Part shown: positions 47,106-55,470 of the stretch, piece after piece
Layout: each line of letters starts with the position of its first letter
Numbering within the stretch: the first letter of the stretch is position 1
Source of the DNA: Proteiniclasticum ruminis DSM 24773
GTDB taxonomy: Bacteria > Bacillota > Clostridia > Clostridiales > Clostridiaceae
NCBI RefSeq assembly: GCF_000701905.1
Contig: NZ_JNKC01000005.1
Coordinates: 124,001 to 188,000, forward strand
Length of the DNA stretch: 64,000 nt
Direction of reading: 5' to 3'
The notes under the pieces: generated by a model
What the model saw: the letters and a program-made list of their open reading frames with translations, nothing else
What the model was told of the DNA's origin: nothing
The model's database searches: none
Translations under genes and position numbers: made by a program

Positions 47106-48284
47106 TTATCTCTTTACAACCACTGAAGTCCCCATACCGCCACCAATGCACAGGGTAGCAAGGCCATAATTGGAGTTTCTTCTCTTCATTTCATGAAGGA
47201 GTGTCACAAGGATTCTCGCTCCAGAAGCCCCCACAGGATGTCCTAATGCAATGGCTCCGCCATTCACATTCACCTTTTCTGCATCCCATTTAAGTTCCTT
47301 GCCTACAGCTAAAGCCTGGGCAGCAAAAGCCTCATTTGCTTCAATAAGGTCCATATCATCAATGGTAAGTCCTGACTTCTGAAGTGCTGTTTTTGTGGAT
47401 GGAACAGGTCCGATGCCCATAATGCTTGGATCCACACCTCCATTGCCATAGGAAACGATGGTTGCTAATGGAGTCAGTCCCAGTTCATCTGCTTTCTCTT
47501 TGCTCATGACCACAAGTGCAGCCGCACCATCATTGATTCCAGACGCATTTCCTGCAGTGACTGTACCATCTTTCTTGAATGCAGGTCTCAGTTTTGCCAG
47601 AGATTCTGCAGTCACACCTTTTTTGGGATATTCGTCTGTATCCACAACAAGAGGTTCACCTCTTCGCTGTGGTATGGTCACAGGAGCGATTTCATCCTTG
47701 AATTTGCCCTCCGCCATGGCTTTTTCTGCTTTGTTCTGGCTGGAAGCTGCGAATGCATCCTGTTCTTCTCTTGTAATTCCGTATTTTTCAGCAACATTCT
47801 CTGCTGTTATCCCCATATGATATCCATTGAATGCATCTGTAAGCGCATCATGAACCATGGTATCCACCATGGTATCATTACCCATTCTGGATCCGAAACG
47901 AGCGTTGTTCAGCACGTACGGAGCCCTGGACATATTTTCCGCACCACCTACAACAACCACGTCATTGTCACCAGCAATGATGGTCTGAGCTGCCAATGAT
48001 ACCGTTCTTAAACCAGATCCGCAGAGCATATTGATTGTTGTTGCAGGAACTTCCACTGGAATTCCTGCTTTCACAGAAATCTGCCTTGCAACCCCTTGGC
48101 CTAAGCCGGCCTGAAGAATACAACCCATATAAACTTCATTGACATCTTCTGGTTTGATACCAGCTTGTCTGATGGCTTCCTTCACAGCGACCACACCAAG
48201 ATCTACTGCAGGAACATCTTTGAATACTCCACCGAAACTCCCTACCGGGGTTCTCACCGCACTGACAATTACTACTTCTTTCAT
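47106..48284 (-). CDS. thlA: Acetyl-CoA acetyltransferase (thiolase)
   Basis: Condenses two acetyl-CoA to acetoacetyl-CoA or runs in reverse; in Clostridia it feeds butyrate-type pathways. The 392-residue protein has the nucleophile Cys in NMLCGSGLR (near residue 88), [21 protein letters not shown] with the active-site His, and the second catalytic Cys in CIGGGMG. GGGAGGT precedes the ATG. It is alone here, without crotonase or dehydrogenase genes beside it. A biosynthetic role is likely but a degradative one is not excluded. Confidence 0.94.
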   Translation of the reverse strand: MKEVVIVSAVRTPVGSFGGVFKDVPAVDLGVVAVKEAIRQAGIKPEDVNEVYMGCILQAGLGQGVARQISVKAGIPVEVPATTINMLCGSGLRTVSLAAQTIIAGDNDVVVVGGAENMSRAPYVLNNARFGSRMGNDTMVDTMVHDALTDAFNGYHMGITAENVAEKYGITREEQDAFAASSQNKAEKAMAEGKFKDEIAPVTIPQRRGEPLVVDTDEYPKKGVTAESLAKLRPAFKKDGTVTAGNASGINDGAAALVVMSKEKADELGLTPLATIVSYGNGGVDPSIMGIGPVPSTKTALQKSGLTIDDMDLIEANEAFAAQALAVGKELKWDAEKVNVNGGAIALGHPVGASGARILVTLLHEMKRRNSNYGLATLCIGGGMGTSVVVKR

Positions 48285-48448
48285 TTTGACCTCCCTAATT
48301 TAAATGCTGCTCAACTACATGGGCATCAACAGATACACAGGTTTTGGCAAGCATTATTTTCACTCTTATCATAACATGAACAACCTTTCATTTGTAATAG
48401 ATTTCATATTGCACTTTCACCAGAATTTCATTCATATTCTGCCACAAT

Positions 48449-48482
48449 TGATGAAACCCGTTGAAATATGAGGGTTTCATCA
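48449..48482. promoter_or_regulatory. Perfect inverted repeat upstream of thiolase (operator or hairpin)
   Basis: TGATGAAACCC (48449-48459) and GGGTTTCATCA (48472-48482) are perfect 11-bp complements around a 12-base spacer. They lie about 75 bases upstream of the likely thiolase -10. Confidence 0.5.
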
Positions 48483-48628
48483 TGTTTAGAATATTCCGGC
48501 AGTTATTCCTGCAAAAATAATTTACATTTTATTCATAACTAACGTGAGATTTGTCTCTATATTCTATAAACCTGCAGCAGGCTCAGTAAGCCACCTTCAA
48601 CACTTTTTCAACATGGTTTACTCTATTT

Positions 48629-48657
48629 TATTAAGCGTTATTATTTACTGCTTAATA
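48629..48657. promoter_or_regulatory. Inverted repeat upstream of the nfeD promoter
   Basis: TATTAAGC (48629-48636) and GCTTAATA (48650-48657) are perfect 8-bp complements with a 13-base spacer, ending just before the expected -35 of nfeD. Confidence 0.45.
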
Positions 48658-48678
48658 CTTTATTTTATACCGCATGTA

Positions 48679-48687
48679 TGCTATACT
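48679..48687 (+). promoter_or_regulatory. Extended -10 promoter for nfeD-SPFH
   Basis: TGCTATACT: TATACT with TGn extension, 23 bases before the nfeD ATG. A start site near 48694 leaves a very short leader. Confidence 0.55.
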
Positions 48688-48710
48688 ATCAACATAAGGA
48701 GGAGATGAAT

Positions 48711-49130
48711 ATGAACTGGATCTGGCTCATTCTGATTATTGTTGTAGCCGTCCTGGATCTCATGACAAGCAATGTTCTGTTTTCATGGATCGGCATTGGA
48801 TTTCTCGCAGCCTGGCTTGCAGGATTCTATGTTGATTTTTGGATTCAGATGCTGATAGCTTTTCTGATTGGTCTTGTTGCCCTCATTATTGGCAACCGCA
48901 TCAGCAGGAAATATATCAAAAGGAACATTCCCAATGATCCCATTTTAGTAGATAAAATCATTGGACATACCTTTATTGCTGAAAAAGAGATTACAGGATC
49001 AGCACAGCAAAAAGTCAATGGAATCTACTGGAACCTGAAAAACATCGGGGACCCTGTACAACCAGGGGAACGTTTCAGTGTTCTGAAGATTGAAGACAAC
49101 AAATTAATCATTCGTAAGGAGGAAAATTAA
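48711..49130 (+). CDS. NfeD-like membrane protein
   Basis: A 139-residue NfeD family protein, partner of the stomatin-like protein encoded next. Two or three hydrophobic segments fill about residues 1-65 (WIWLILIIVVAVLDLM, LIAFLIGLVALIIGN), followed by a C-terminal OB-fold domain (about 80-139). I chose the ATG at 48711 because AAGGAGG (48696-48702) is 8 bases away; the ATG at 48705 is too close. NfeD-SPFH pairs organise membrane microdomains in many bacteria; precise roles are unsettled. Confidence 0.88.
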   Translation: MNWIWLILIIVVAVLDLMTSNVLFSWIGIGFLAAWLAGFYVDFWIQMLIAFLIGLVALIIGNRISRKYIKRNIPNDPILVDKIIGHTFIAEKEITGSAQQKVNGIYWNLKNIGDPVQPGERFSVLKIEDNKLIIRKEEN

Positions 49131-49131
49131 C

Positions 49132-50082
49132 ATGCCATGGATTATCATTACAGCAGTCATTCTATTATTCATTATGGTGGTGCTTTTAAGCTCCATCAAG
49201 GTCGTCAATACCGGTTCTGTATACGTACTTGAGAGGTTCGGACAATATTACAAAACCCTTCAGCCCGGGTGGCATGTCATACTGCCTTTTGTAGATTATG
49301 TCAGAAGAAAAATCTCTATGAAGCAGCAGATCCTTGACATTCAGCCTCAAAATGTAATCACAAAAGATAATGTCAATATCAGCGTTGATAATGTCATCTT
49401 CTATCAGGTGCTGAATCCTAAAGATGCCGTATACAATATTGAAAATTATGTATCTGGTATCATGTACTCCACCATCACAAATATGCGTAACATCATCGGT
49501 GATATGTCACTGGACGAAGTGCTCGCAGGACGTGACAGAATCAACATGAAACTTCTGGATATTGTAGACTCCATTACAGACGCCTATGGCATCAAGATTC
49601 TCTCTGTGGAAATCAAAAACATTGTGCCTCCAGAAGAGATTCAGAACGCTATGGAAAAGCAGATGAAGGCAGAGCGAGAAAAAAGAGCTGCAATTCTCAT
49701 TGCTGAAGGAGACAGAGAGTCCAGCATCGCTAGAGCAGAAGGCGAAAAACGAAGCAATATCCTGCGTGCTGAAGCAGAGAAAGAAAAGAACATCCGACTG
49801 GCAGAAGGTATGAAAGAGTCTCAGCTTCTGGAAGCGGAAGGTAAAGCCCGAGCTATCGAAGCCATTTCCAACGCTGAGGCTGAAGCCATACGTAAAGTGA
49901 ATGCTTCTATCATCGAGTCTGGTACAGATGCAAGAATCATTGCGCTGAAGCAAGTGGAAGCCTTAAAGGAAATGGCCACAAATCCAGCGAACAAACTCAT
50001 TCTTCCCGTGGACACACTGAACTCACTTGGCAGTATTGCAGCCATAGCAGACATCATCGGGGAGAAAAGATCTCAGCAGTAA
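49132..50082 (+). CDS. SPFH/band 7 (stomatin-like, QmcA-type) membrane protein
   Basis: A 316-residue membrane scaffold protein. It has an N-terminal helix (about 2-22), an SPFH domain (about 25-185; VVNTGSVYVLERFGQYYKTL, PGWHVILPFVD), then a long alanine- and glutamate-rich coiled coil (about 185-265) typical of stomatin-like oligomers. It starts one base after the nfeD stop, following AAGGAGG. The pair matches the ybbJ-qmcA arrangement in E. coli. Likely functions are membrane microdomain organisation or protease modulation; both are inferred from family. Confidence 0.92.
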   Translation: MPWIIITAVILLFIMVVLLSSIKVVNTGSVYVLERFGQYYKTLQPGWHVILPFVDYVRRKISMKQQILDIQPQNVITKDNVNISVDNVIFYQVLNPKDAVYNIENYVSGIMYSTITNMRNIIGDMSLDEVLAGRDRINMKLLDIVDSITDAYGIKILSVEIKNIVPPEEIQNAMEKQMKAEREKRAAILIAEGDRESSIARAEGEKRSNILRAEAEKEKNIRLAEGMKESQLLEAEGKARAIEAISNAEAEAIRKVNASIIESGTDARIIALKQVEALKEMATNPANKLILPVDTLNSLGSIAAIADIIGEKRSQQ

Positions 50083-50093
50083 AAACATTCGGA

Positions 50094-50119
50094 AAGGATC
50101 TCCATTCATGGGGATCCTT
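50094..50119 (+). terminator. Weak hairpin after the SPFH gene
   Basis: AAGGATCTCC and GGGGATCCTT form a 10-bp stem with one U-G and a 6-base loop; no strong T-run follows. Confidence 0.5.
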
Positions 50120-50140
50120 CTTCGTTTCTCTGCAGAACTC

Positions 50141-50149
50141 TGCTATAAT
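50141..50149 (+). promoter_or_regulatory. Extended -10 promoter for the SDR gene
   Basis: TGCTATAAT: consensus -10 with TGn, 27 bases upstream of the TTG start. Confidence 0.6.
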
Positions 50150-50175
50150 TTAAAAAGACGAAAGGAGGGGATTGT

Positions 50176-50901
50176 TTGAAAAAAGCGGTGATCACCGGAG
50201 CGACAGGAGGAATAGGAGAGGCTATCGCCCGAAAATTCGCCTCCCTTGGCTATGAGCTCATCCTGATTTTTTCCAAAAATCTCGAAAAAGCACAACAGCT
50301 GAAAGAAGAGCTTTCAGCCCAAGTACCTGTTTCCATTTATAGTTTGGATTTTTCAGACACGAAAAGTTACACCACTGAATTCCAGCATATCCTAAACCAT
50401 CATAGCAGTATCGATGTCCTCATACACAGTGCAGGCATCTCTGTCCGAAGTCTCTTTCATGAAATGCAAGATAGTGAATTCGAAAGGCTGTTTGAAGTTA
50501 ATGTGAAGCCACTATTTTATCTCACGAAAGAAGTCATCCCAAAGATGATTTCAAAAGGAGAGGGATCTATTCTCAGCATCTCTTCCATCTGGGGTTCCAG
50601 AGCAGCTTCCATGGAAGTGGCTTACTCCATGACAAAAGGGGCCGTAGAGCAGTTTACCCGAAGCCTCGCAGCGGAGCTTTCCCATATGAACATCAGAGTA
50701 AACGCCATTGCGCCAGGAGGTGTTCACACCGAACTCCTTTCTAATCTCACACCGGAGGAGATGCGCACTTTTACTGAAGATATTCCCTTCAACAGGCTCG
50801 CTTCTCCAGAGGAGATTGCAGATCTGGCCGCTTTTCTTGTACAAAAAGGAACCTACATCACAGGTCAGGTTCTGACCATTGACGGCGGATTCACATTATA
50901 A
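50176..50901 (+). CDS. Short-chain dehydrogenase/reductase (FabG-like)
   Basis: NAD(P)-dependent oxidoreductase of 241 residues. The cofactor motif is TGATGGIGE near residue 8; the catalytic tetrad is visible as HSAG (with Asn further on), SISS, and YSMTKGA near residue 150; the C-terminal ITGQVLTIDGGF is typical of FabG-type proteins. The start is TTG at 50176, supported by AAAGGAGG 7 bases upstream. It is monocistronic; without other fatty-acid genes nearby the substrate is not predictable. Confidence 0.9.
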   Translation: MKKAVITGATGGIGEAIARKFASLGYELILIFSKNLEKAQQLKEELSAQVPVSIYSLDFSDTKSYTTEFQHILNHHSSIDVLIHSAGISVRSLFHEMQDSEFERLFEVNVKPLFYLTKEVIPKMISKGEGSILSISSIWGSRAASMEVAYSMTKGAVEQFTRSLAAELSHMNIRVNAIAPGGVHTELLSNLTPEEMRTFTEDIPFNRLASPEEIADLAAFLVQKGTYITGQVLTIDGGFTL

Positions 50902-50925
50902 CCATCCATTCAGAAGCAAAAAAAT

Positions 50926-50975
50926 CACCCCTGTAAACTAGGCTTTGCGTATTACGCTCCTTGTTCACAGGGGTG
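50926..50975. terminator. Branched bidirectional terminator between SDR and kinase genes
   Basis: The outer stem pairs CACCCCTGT (50926-50934) with ACAGGGGTG (50967-50975), extended by AAC/GTT across a mismatch. A small inner hairpin GCGT-ATT-ACGC sits at 50947-50957. It lies between convergent genes. Confidence 0.75.
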
Positions 50976-51016
50976 TTTCCATGTCGGATTCTTTTTATCG
51001 TTTTTTTTGACCTCGT

Positions 51017-52522
51017 TTATTCCTGTTCATTTGTGTCATACTCTCTAAACTCGCTGAAGATGATTTCAAAAACCACGCCTTCTTCATCATTATAAAGACT
51101 GTACTGGTACTTGTGCTTCTCCAGTATATTCTTCACAATGGAAAGTCCCAGTCCTGAACTTCCTTCTTTTCTCTGCCTGGACTGATCTTTCTTGTAGAAC
51201 TGGACCCATAGATTCTGAAGTTCTTTCTCTTCAATATGCGCAGGGGAATTCTTGACCTTAAGAGAAAGTCCTCTGTCCTCTTTATCGAGCATGATCATGA
51301 CAGTGGCCTCAGGCTTCTCATCCGTATAGCTGATGGCATTCTTGATGATATTTCTCAGTGCGGTGGACAGCTTGCTGCTGTCTCCATAAATCATATAGCT
51401 GACAGGCATCCTGAACTCAAAATGAATCTTATCGCCATAGATTTCCAAAAACGGAGAAGCACAATTCACCACAAGTCTGTTCAGATGAACGGGTTCCATG
51501 GACACTGTAAAGGAATCGGACTCTGTATAGTTCAGCTCAATCATATCTTTCACCAGTTTCTCCATGTTTCTGGTCTCATCCAGGATGATGGAAAGATACT
51601 CGTCTTTGCTTTCAGACGCCACACCGTCAATAAGACCTTCAGTGTAACCCTGTATCAGCGTAATCGGCGTCTTCAGTTCATGGGATATATCCCGGATGAA
51701 ATCTTTTCTCTGGTTCTCAAGTCGTTGAGTTTTTCGTATATCCTCCTCCAGAAGTTTGTTCTTTTCCTGCAGCTCCATCAGTGCTCCTTTCAGATTGAAG
51801 GAGAGGGTAGACAAACTTTCGGCCAGGTCGCCAATCTCATCTTTTTGGGTATTCTCTATGGTTACGTCAAAGTTCAGGCTCGCGAGCTCCTTGGATGTCT
51901 GGATCAGCTTTCTGACGGGCTTTGTTACAGTTTTAGACACAAAGAAGGCAAGTATAGCCACTACAATAAAGCCTCCCAGAAATACATAAAAGAAGAAATT
52001 CTTAATCGTTCTTGCGGACTCATTGATGGGCAGCATTGAACTGATTGAGATGGCAAAGGATTCATAGTCGCCAACCTGAATGGAACCAGCCGTTAAAAAA
52101 TAGCGGATACTGCCGTCTTGCCGCTCATATTCTCGGCTTAAGATTTCCCGTCCCTTGAGAAGGTTCTCCCGAAGAGAGGGGTCTCGGATGAGATCATTGA
52201 AAAACCTGTTGATGATTTCAATATAATCTCCTTCGATGTTGTTGCCGCCGTAGGCCATATATTGGAGCTGGCCATTCTGTCCAAAAATAAATAGACGGGT
52301 GTTGTTCTGGGTCTCAAAGTTATTGATGGCTTCTATAAAGGTGTCATTCTGAGATATTTCCTGATTTCTGAAGGCTTGAAGATTCTCTTCCAGTGCTGTT
52401 TTCTTCGTTACCGTGTAATACGACTCAAAAGAATAGGACATAAAAAGCATCGATCCAAGAAGCAGCGTACCCATCAGAACAATCAGAATCAACGTCAGCT
52501 TATTTGCAATAGATCTAAACAT
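51017..52522 (-). CDS. Membrane sensor histidine kinase
   Basis: Two-component sensor of 501 residues. It has a first membrane helix (about 10-32), an extracytoplasmic sensor region (about 33-170), a second helix (about 175-197) and a HAMP linker (about 198-250). Next come a HisKA domain with the phosphoacceptor His281 in DISHELKTP and a HATPase domain (NIIKNAISYTDE, GSSGLGLSIVKNIL). I chose the ATG at 52522 with GGGTGA upstream; an in-frame GTG lies at 52528. The gene overlaps the 3' end of the response regulator gene, so they form a pair. The signal is unknown; the sensor domain has no family I recognise. Confidence 0.9.
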   Translation of the reverse strand: MFRSIANKLTLILIVLMGTLLLGSMLFMSYSFESYYTVTKKTALEENLQAFRNQEISQNDTFIEAINNFETQNNTRLFIFGQNGQLQYMAYGGNNIEGDYIEIINRFFNDLIRDPSLRENLLKGREILSREYERQDGSIRYFLTAGSIQVGDYESFAISISSMLPINESARTIKNFFFYVFLGGFIVVAILAFFVSKTVTKPVRKLIQTSKELASLNFDVTIENTQKDEIGDLAESLSTLSFNLKGALMELQEKNKLLEEDIRKTQRLENQRKDFIRDISHELKTPITLIQGYTEGLIDGVASESKDEYLSIILDETRNMEKLVKDMIELNYTESDSFTVSMEPVHLNRLVVNCASPFLEIYGDKIHFEFRMPVSYMIYGDSSKLSTALRNIIKNAISYTDEKPEATVMIMLDKEDRGLSLKVKNSPAHIEEKELQNLWVQFYKKDQSRQRKEGSSGLGLSIVKNILEKHKYQYSLYNDEEGVVFEIIFSEFREYDTNEQE

Positions 52523-53198
52523 CGTCACTCACCCGGAATCTGTATCCATATCCCCGTACCGTCTCCACATAGGCTGCTGCTGTCTGGAGCTTCTCTCTGA
52601 GCCTCTTGATGCTGGTATCAATGGCTCTCAGATCTCCTTCATAATCAAATCCCCATACTTTCTCCAGAATGATCTCTCGAGATAGAACCAGGTCCTTATT
52701 CTGGGTGAAAAGGAGAAGCAGTTCAAATTCTTTTTTTGTCAGGAATATTTCTGAAGTCTCCACATAGACTCTCTGCGCCCCCGGATGGAGGGTCAGCCGT
52801 CCAAAGACAAGCTCTTCCTGAAGCGGGTCCTCCTGCTCCAAACGTTTAAACAGATTGCCGATTTTCATAACCAGAATCTTTGGCGAAAAGGGCTTGGCGA
52901 TGAAATCATCCGCACCAATCTCATAAGCTTTGACAAAATCCTCATCCATGGTTTTTGCTGTGATATAGAACACCCGGGTATTCTTCTTTTTTCTCAGTTC
53001 TTCCAGCATATCAAATCCATTCATAAAAGGCATCATCACATCCAGAAGTATCAGATCATAGTCTTTCTCCAAAGCCATATGAAGGCCCTCCTCACCATGT
53101 GAGGCCAGATCCACATGATATCCTTCTTTTACCAAATAATCGCGAAGAAGATCCCTCAGCCTTTTTTCATCTTCCACAATGAGAATTTCTTTATCCAT
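52515..53198 (-). CDS. OmpR-family response regulator
   Basis: A 227-residue regulator with a receiver domain (about 1-118; phosphoacceptor Asp53 in LLDVMMPF, conserved Lys in AKPFSP) and a C-terminal winged helix DNA-binding domain (about 130-225). The start could be ATG at 53198 or GTG at 53204; AAAGGA lies upstream of both. It overlaps the kinase gene and begins 23 bases after the MocR-type regulator gene stops, so the three are probably co-transcribed. Confidence 0.92.
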   Translation of the reverse strand: MDKEILIVEDEKRLRDLLRDYLVKEGYHVDLASHGEEGLHMALEKDYDLILLDVMMPFMNGFDMLEELRKKKNTRVFYITAKTMDEDFVKAYEIGADDFIAKPFSPKILVMKIGNLFKRLEQEDPLQEELVFGRLTLHPGAQRVYVETSEIFLTKKEFELLLLFTQNKDLVLSREIILEKVWGFDYEGDLRAIDTSIKRLREKLQTAAAYVETVRGYGYRFRVSDDV

Positions 53199-53221
53199 CT
53201 TCACTTCATCCTTTCAGATAA

Positions 53222-54535
53222 CTAAATATAGATCTTGTTTTTGTCATCCTTGTCGCCCTTCATGAGAAGCACTTCCTTCACAAGCTCCTTAATGGCTGTA
53301 TTCATCGCATTAGGTTCCACCCTCGTCAGACTGATTCTTAGGATCTTCCGGTCTTCCTGCTTGGTAAACCCCTGCAGATCACGGAATCTGTATCCTTTCA
53401 CCTGCAGTCCCTCCAAAAGAGTTTTCAGCTTGAAATCCTTGGGGAAATAAAGACTTGCAAAAAAGCCCGTCTCAGGAATGTAATAATCAAACGGAAATCC
53501 CTGGAGCGCATTTTTAAAAATCATGATATTCTGCTTGACCCGATCCTTAAGCACAGACATATCTTTCATATAAAACTCCGACTTCAGGTATTTCAGAAGA
53601 ATGGCCTGATTGAAGAGGGGAGCTCCACCATTGAGATAGGTGATATTATAGGACAGCTTTTTAGCAAGCTCCATGGGTGCAATGACTGAGGCAATTCTCA
53701 AGGAAGGACTGATGGTCTTGCTGTAACTTCGTACATAAACAGTACGGTCTTTTCCTAAACTGAAGAATGTGCTTCCTTTCGATAGTTCTGAGAGATAGTC
53801 ATCCTCAATGATATAAAAATCATACTTCCGGGCAAGCTCCAACACTTTTTTCATTTCCTTCTCTTTCAGATCCGTTCCCAAAGGATTATGATTTCTGCTG
53901 ATGGTGTAAAAGAACTGGAACTCTCCAGTTTTCGCCTGTTCCTCCAGCTGAATCAGATCCAGCCCGTCTTTGGTTCGCATAATGGTTTCATGGGGTATGT
54001 TCTTGATTCTAAGATAAGAAAGGACGATGTTGTAGGTCGGATCTTCCACCAGCACCTTTTTCTCCCTGAGATCAGCACCGAGCAAAAGGTCTATGGCACC
54101 TTGCGCACCTTCTGTTATGAGTACAGATTCCAGAGAAACCTCCGGATCATGCAGCTCCATAAGCAGGTGTTCTCTCAGCAGGTTGTATCCCATGGGATAG
54201 CTGTAGTTCAGAAGGTTCTGGTTCTTCTCTTCAAGCACCTGATCATAAATTTTCTTCATAGATGCCAGGGGAAGATTTTTATTGTTGGGTACACCAGAGT
54301 AAAAATCATATTCTGTGGTGCTTCTCTTTTTATTCTTGTTGATATAGTACCCGCTCTTTGGTGCTGAAAAAACCAGCTGCAGCGATTCCAGTTCATTGTA
54401 TGCTTTGATTACTGTTGAATTTGAACACCCAAATTTGATGGCAAGACCACGGATAGATGGGAGTTTATCCGTATAAACATCTTTATCAATCTCAGAACGT
54501 AAATAATCCATGATTTCTGTATACTTGTAATTCAT
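53222..54535 (-). CDS. MocR-type regulator (GntR helix-turn-helix fused to PLP aminotransferase domain)
   Basis: A 437-residue PLP-dependent transcription factor. The N-terminal winged helix (about 5-70; PSIRGLAIKFGCSNSTVIKAY) is followed by a fold type I aminotransferase domain with Lys273 in YSKTISPSLR as the expected PLP lysine. Substrate-binding features such as SRNHNPLGT are present. MocR proteins control vitamin B6, GABA or amino-acid genes using PLP as a cofactor. GGGGGATA precedes the ATG. It heads a likely operon with the two-component pair downstream and is divergent from a methyltransferase gene. Confidence 0.92.
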   Translation of the reverse strand: MNYKYTEIMDYLRSEIDKDVYTDKLPSIRGLAIKFGCSNSTVIKAYNELESLQLVFSAPKSGYYINKNKKRSTTEYDFYSGVPNNKNLPLASMKKIYDQVLEEKNQNLLNYSYPMGYNLLREHLLMELHDPEVSLESVLITEGAQGAIDLLLGADLREKKVLVEDPTYNIVLSYLRIKNIPHETIMRTKDGLDLIQLEEQAKTGEFQFFYTISRNHNPLGTDLKEKEMKKVLELARKYDFYIIEDDYLSELSKGSTFFSLGKDRTVYVRSYSKTISPSLRIASVIAPMELAKKLSYNITYLNGGAPLFNQAILLKYLKSEFYMKDMSVLKDRVKQNIMIFKNALQGFPFDYYIPETGFFASLYFPKDFKLKTLLEGLQVKGYRFRDLQGFTKQEDRKILRISLTRVEPNAMNTAIKELVKEVLLMKGDKDDKNKIYI

Positions 54536-54570
54536 AATATCCCCCTTGGTGTACCAGTTCAGTTTTAACC

Positions 54571-54579
54571 ATTATATCA
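54571..54579 (-). promoter_or_regulatory. Extended -10 promoter for the mocR-type gene
   Basis: Read on the - strand: TGATATAAT, a TGn-extended consensus -10, 36 bases upstream of the ATG. Confidence 0.6.
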
Positions 54580-54602
54580 TCATACCCCAGGGGATTTCTA
54601 TA

Positions 54603-54622
54603 GTGTTCAGGTATCTGAACAC
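54603..54622. promoter_or_regulatory. 20-bp palindrome (candidate MocR or OmpR operator)
   Basis: GTGTTCAGGTATCTGAACAC: perfect 8-bp arms around GTAT, just upstream of the expected mocR -35. A further half-site AGTTCAG lies at 54556-54562, between the -10 box and the mocR start. Confidence 0.6.
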
Positions 54623-54720
54623 GCTGGCTGTAATTTTCAGGACTCTTGTTGTATACTGTATTATAGTATTGTATTGTGTCATACAGGTGACAGAGATGCG
54701 TAGCAGAAGGAGCGGTACCG

Positions 54721-55452
54721 ATGAGATTTTATGAGATTCTTGAAAAACACTATGACTATATTTTCCCATTTCAGAATTCTACCTATGACTTCATCCGTGA
54801 AGGGCTCAATCCTCAGGATAAAGTGCTGGATGTCGCTTGTGGTACAGGTTCTTACACCATTGCACTTCGAAAGGAAGGTATCCTGTCCTGCGGTCTTGAT
54901 CTGGAGGAGTCCATGATCCGGATTGCGGAAAAGAAAGCGGAAGAGCAGGGAATACAAGGGGATTTCATCGTCTCAAACATGCTGGATATGGATCTTGTTC
55001 ATGAAGGCGGTTTAAGACGGATTTTCATCATCGGAAATTCTCTGGTGCACCTGAACTCCCTAAATCAGATTAAAAGCTTCATCACAACGGCAATTAATCT
55101 CCTGAATGAAGACGGAGATCTGGTGATTCAGATCATTAATTATGACCGGATTCTGAAAGAGCACATCGACCATCTTCCCACCATCCATGTGCCAGAAATC
55201 AGCCTGACTTTTGAGCGGAACTACACCTATGATGCTGAGGCGCATCTTGTTGATTTTTCCTCAAAACTGACTCTGCAAGGTGAAACAGAAGAAGCTTCGG
55301 TGCTGCTGTTTCCGTTGAAAAGTGAGGAGCTTGTCCACTTGCTGATGGAAGCAGGCTTTGAGGAGATCCATCTGTACGGCAGTTTCAAAAAAGATCCTTA
55401 TACAGATTCCTCCCTGCCTCTTATTGTTGTTGCAAAGAAAAAACTATCATAA
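54721..55452 (+). CDS. SAM-dependent methyltransferase, class I
   Basis: A 243-residue methyltransferase. The SAM-binding motif VLDVACGTGS is at residues 35-44, followed by LDLEESMIRIAEKK and the DLVIQIINYDRIL region. Such proteins in Clostridia methylate small molecules or remain uncharacterised; substrate cannot be predicted. AAGGAGC precedes the ATG. It ends directly before the M16 peptidase frame and so shares its transcript. Confidence 0.88.
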   Translation: MRFYEILEKHYDYIFPFQNSTYDFIREGLNPQDKVLDVACGTGSYTIALRKEGILSCGLDLEESMIRIAEKKAEEQGIQGDFIVSNMLDMDLVHEGGLRRIFIIGNSLVHLNSLNQIKSFITTAINLLNEDGDLVIQIINYDRILKEHIDHLPTIHVPEISLTFERNYTYDAEAHLVDFSSKLTLQGETEEASVLLFPLKSEELVHLLMEAGFEEIHLYGSFKKDPYTDSSLPLIVVAKKKLS

Positions 55453-55470
55453 ATGGAGATAAGAAGAGAT

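Larger units (their letters stand above)
48285..48710. other. 426-bp divergent intergenic region, thiolase / nfeD
   Basis: AT-rich and without a credible ORF. It holds a possible - strand -10 for thiolase (TATGAT, 48374-48369, TG-extended), two perfect inverted repeats (48449-48482 and 48629-48657) and an extended -10 for nfeD. A small GC-rich hairpin (CCTGCAGCAGG, 48571-48581) has no known role. Confidence 0.5.
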
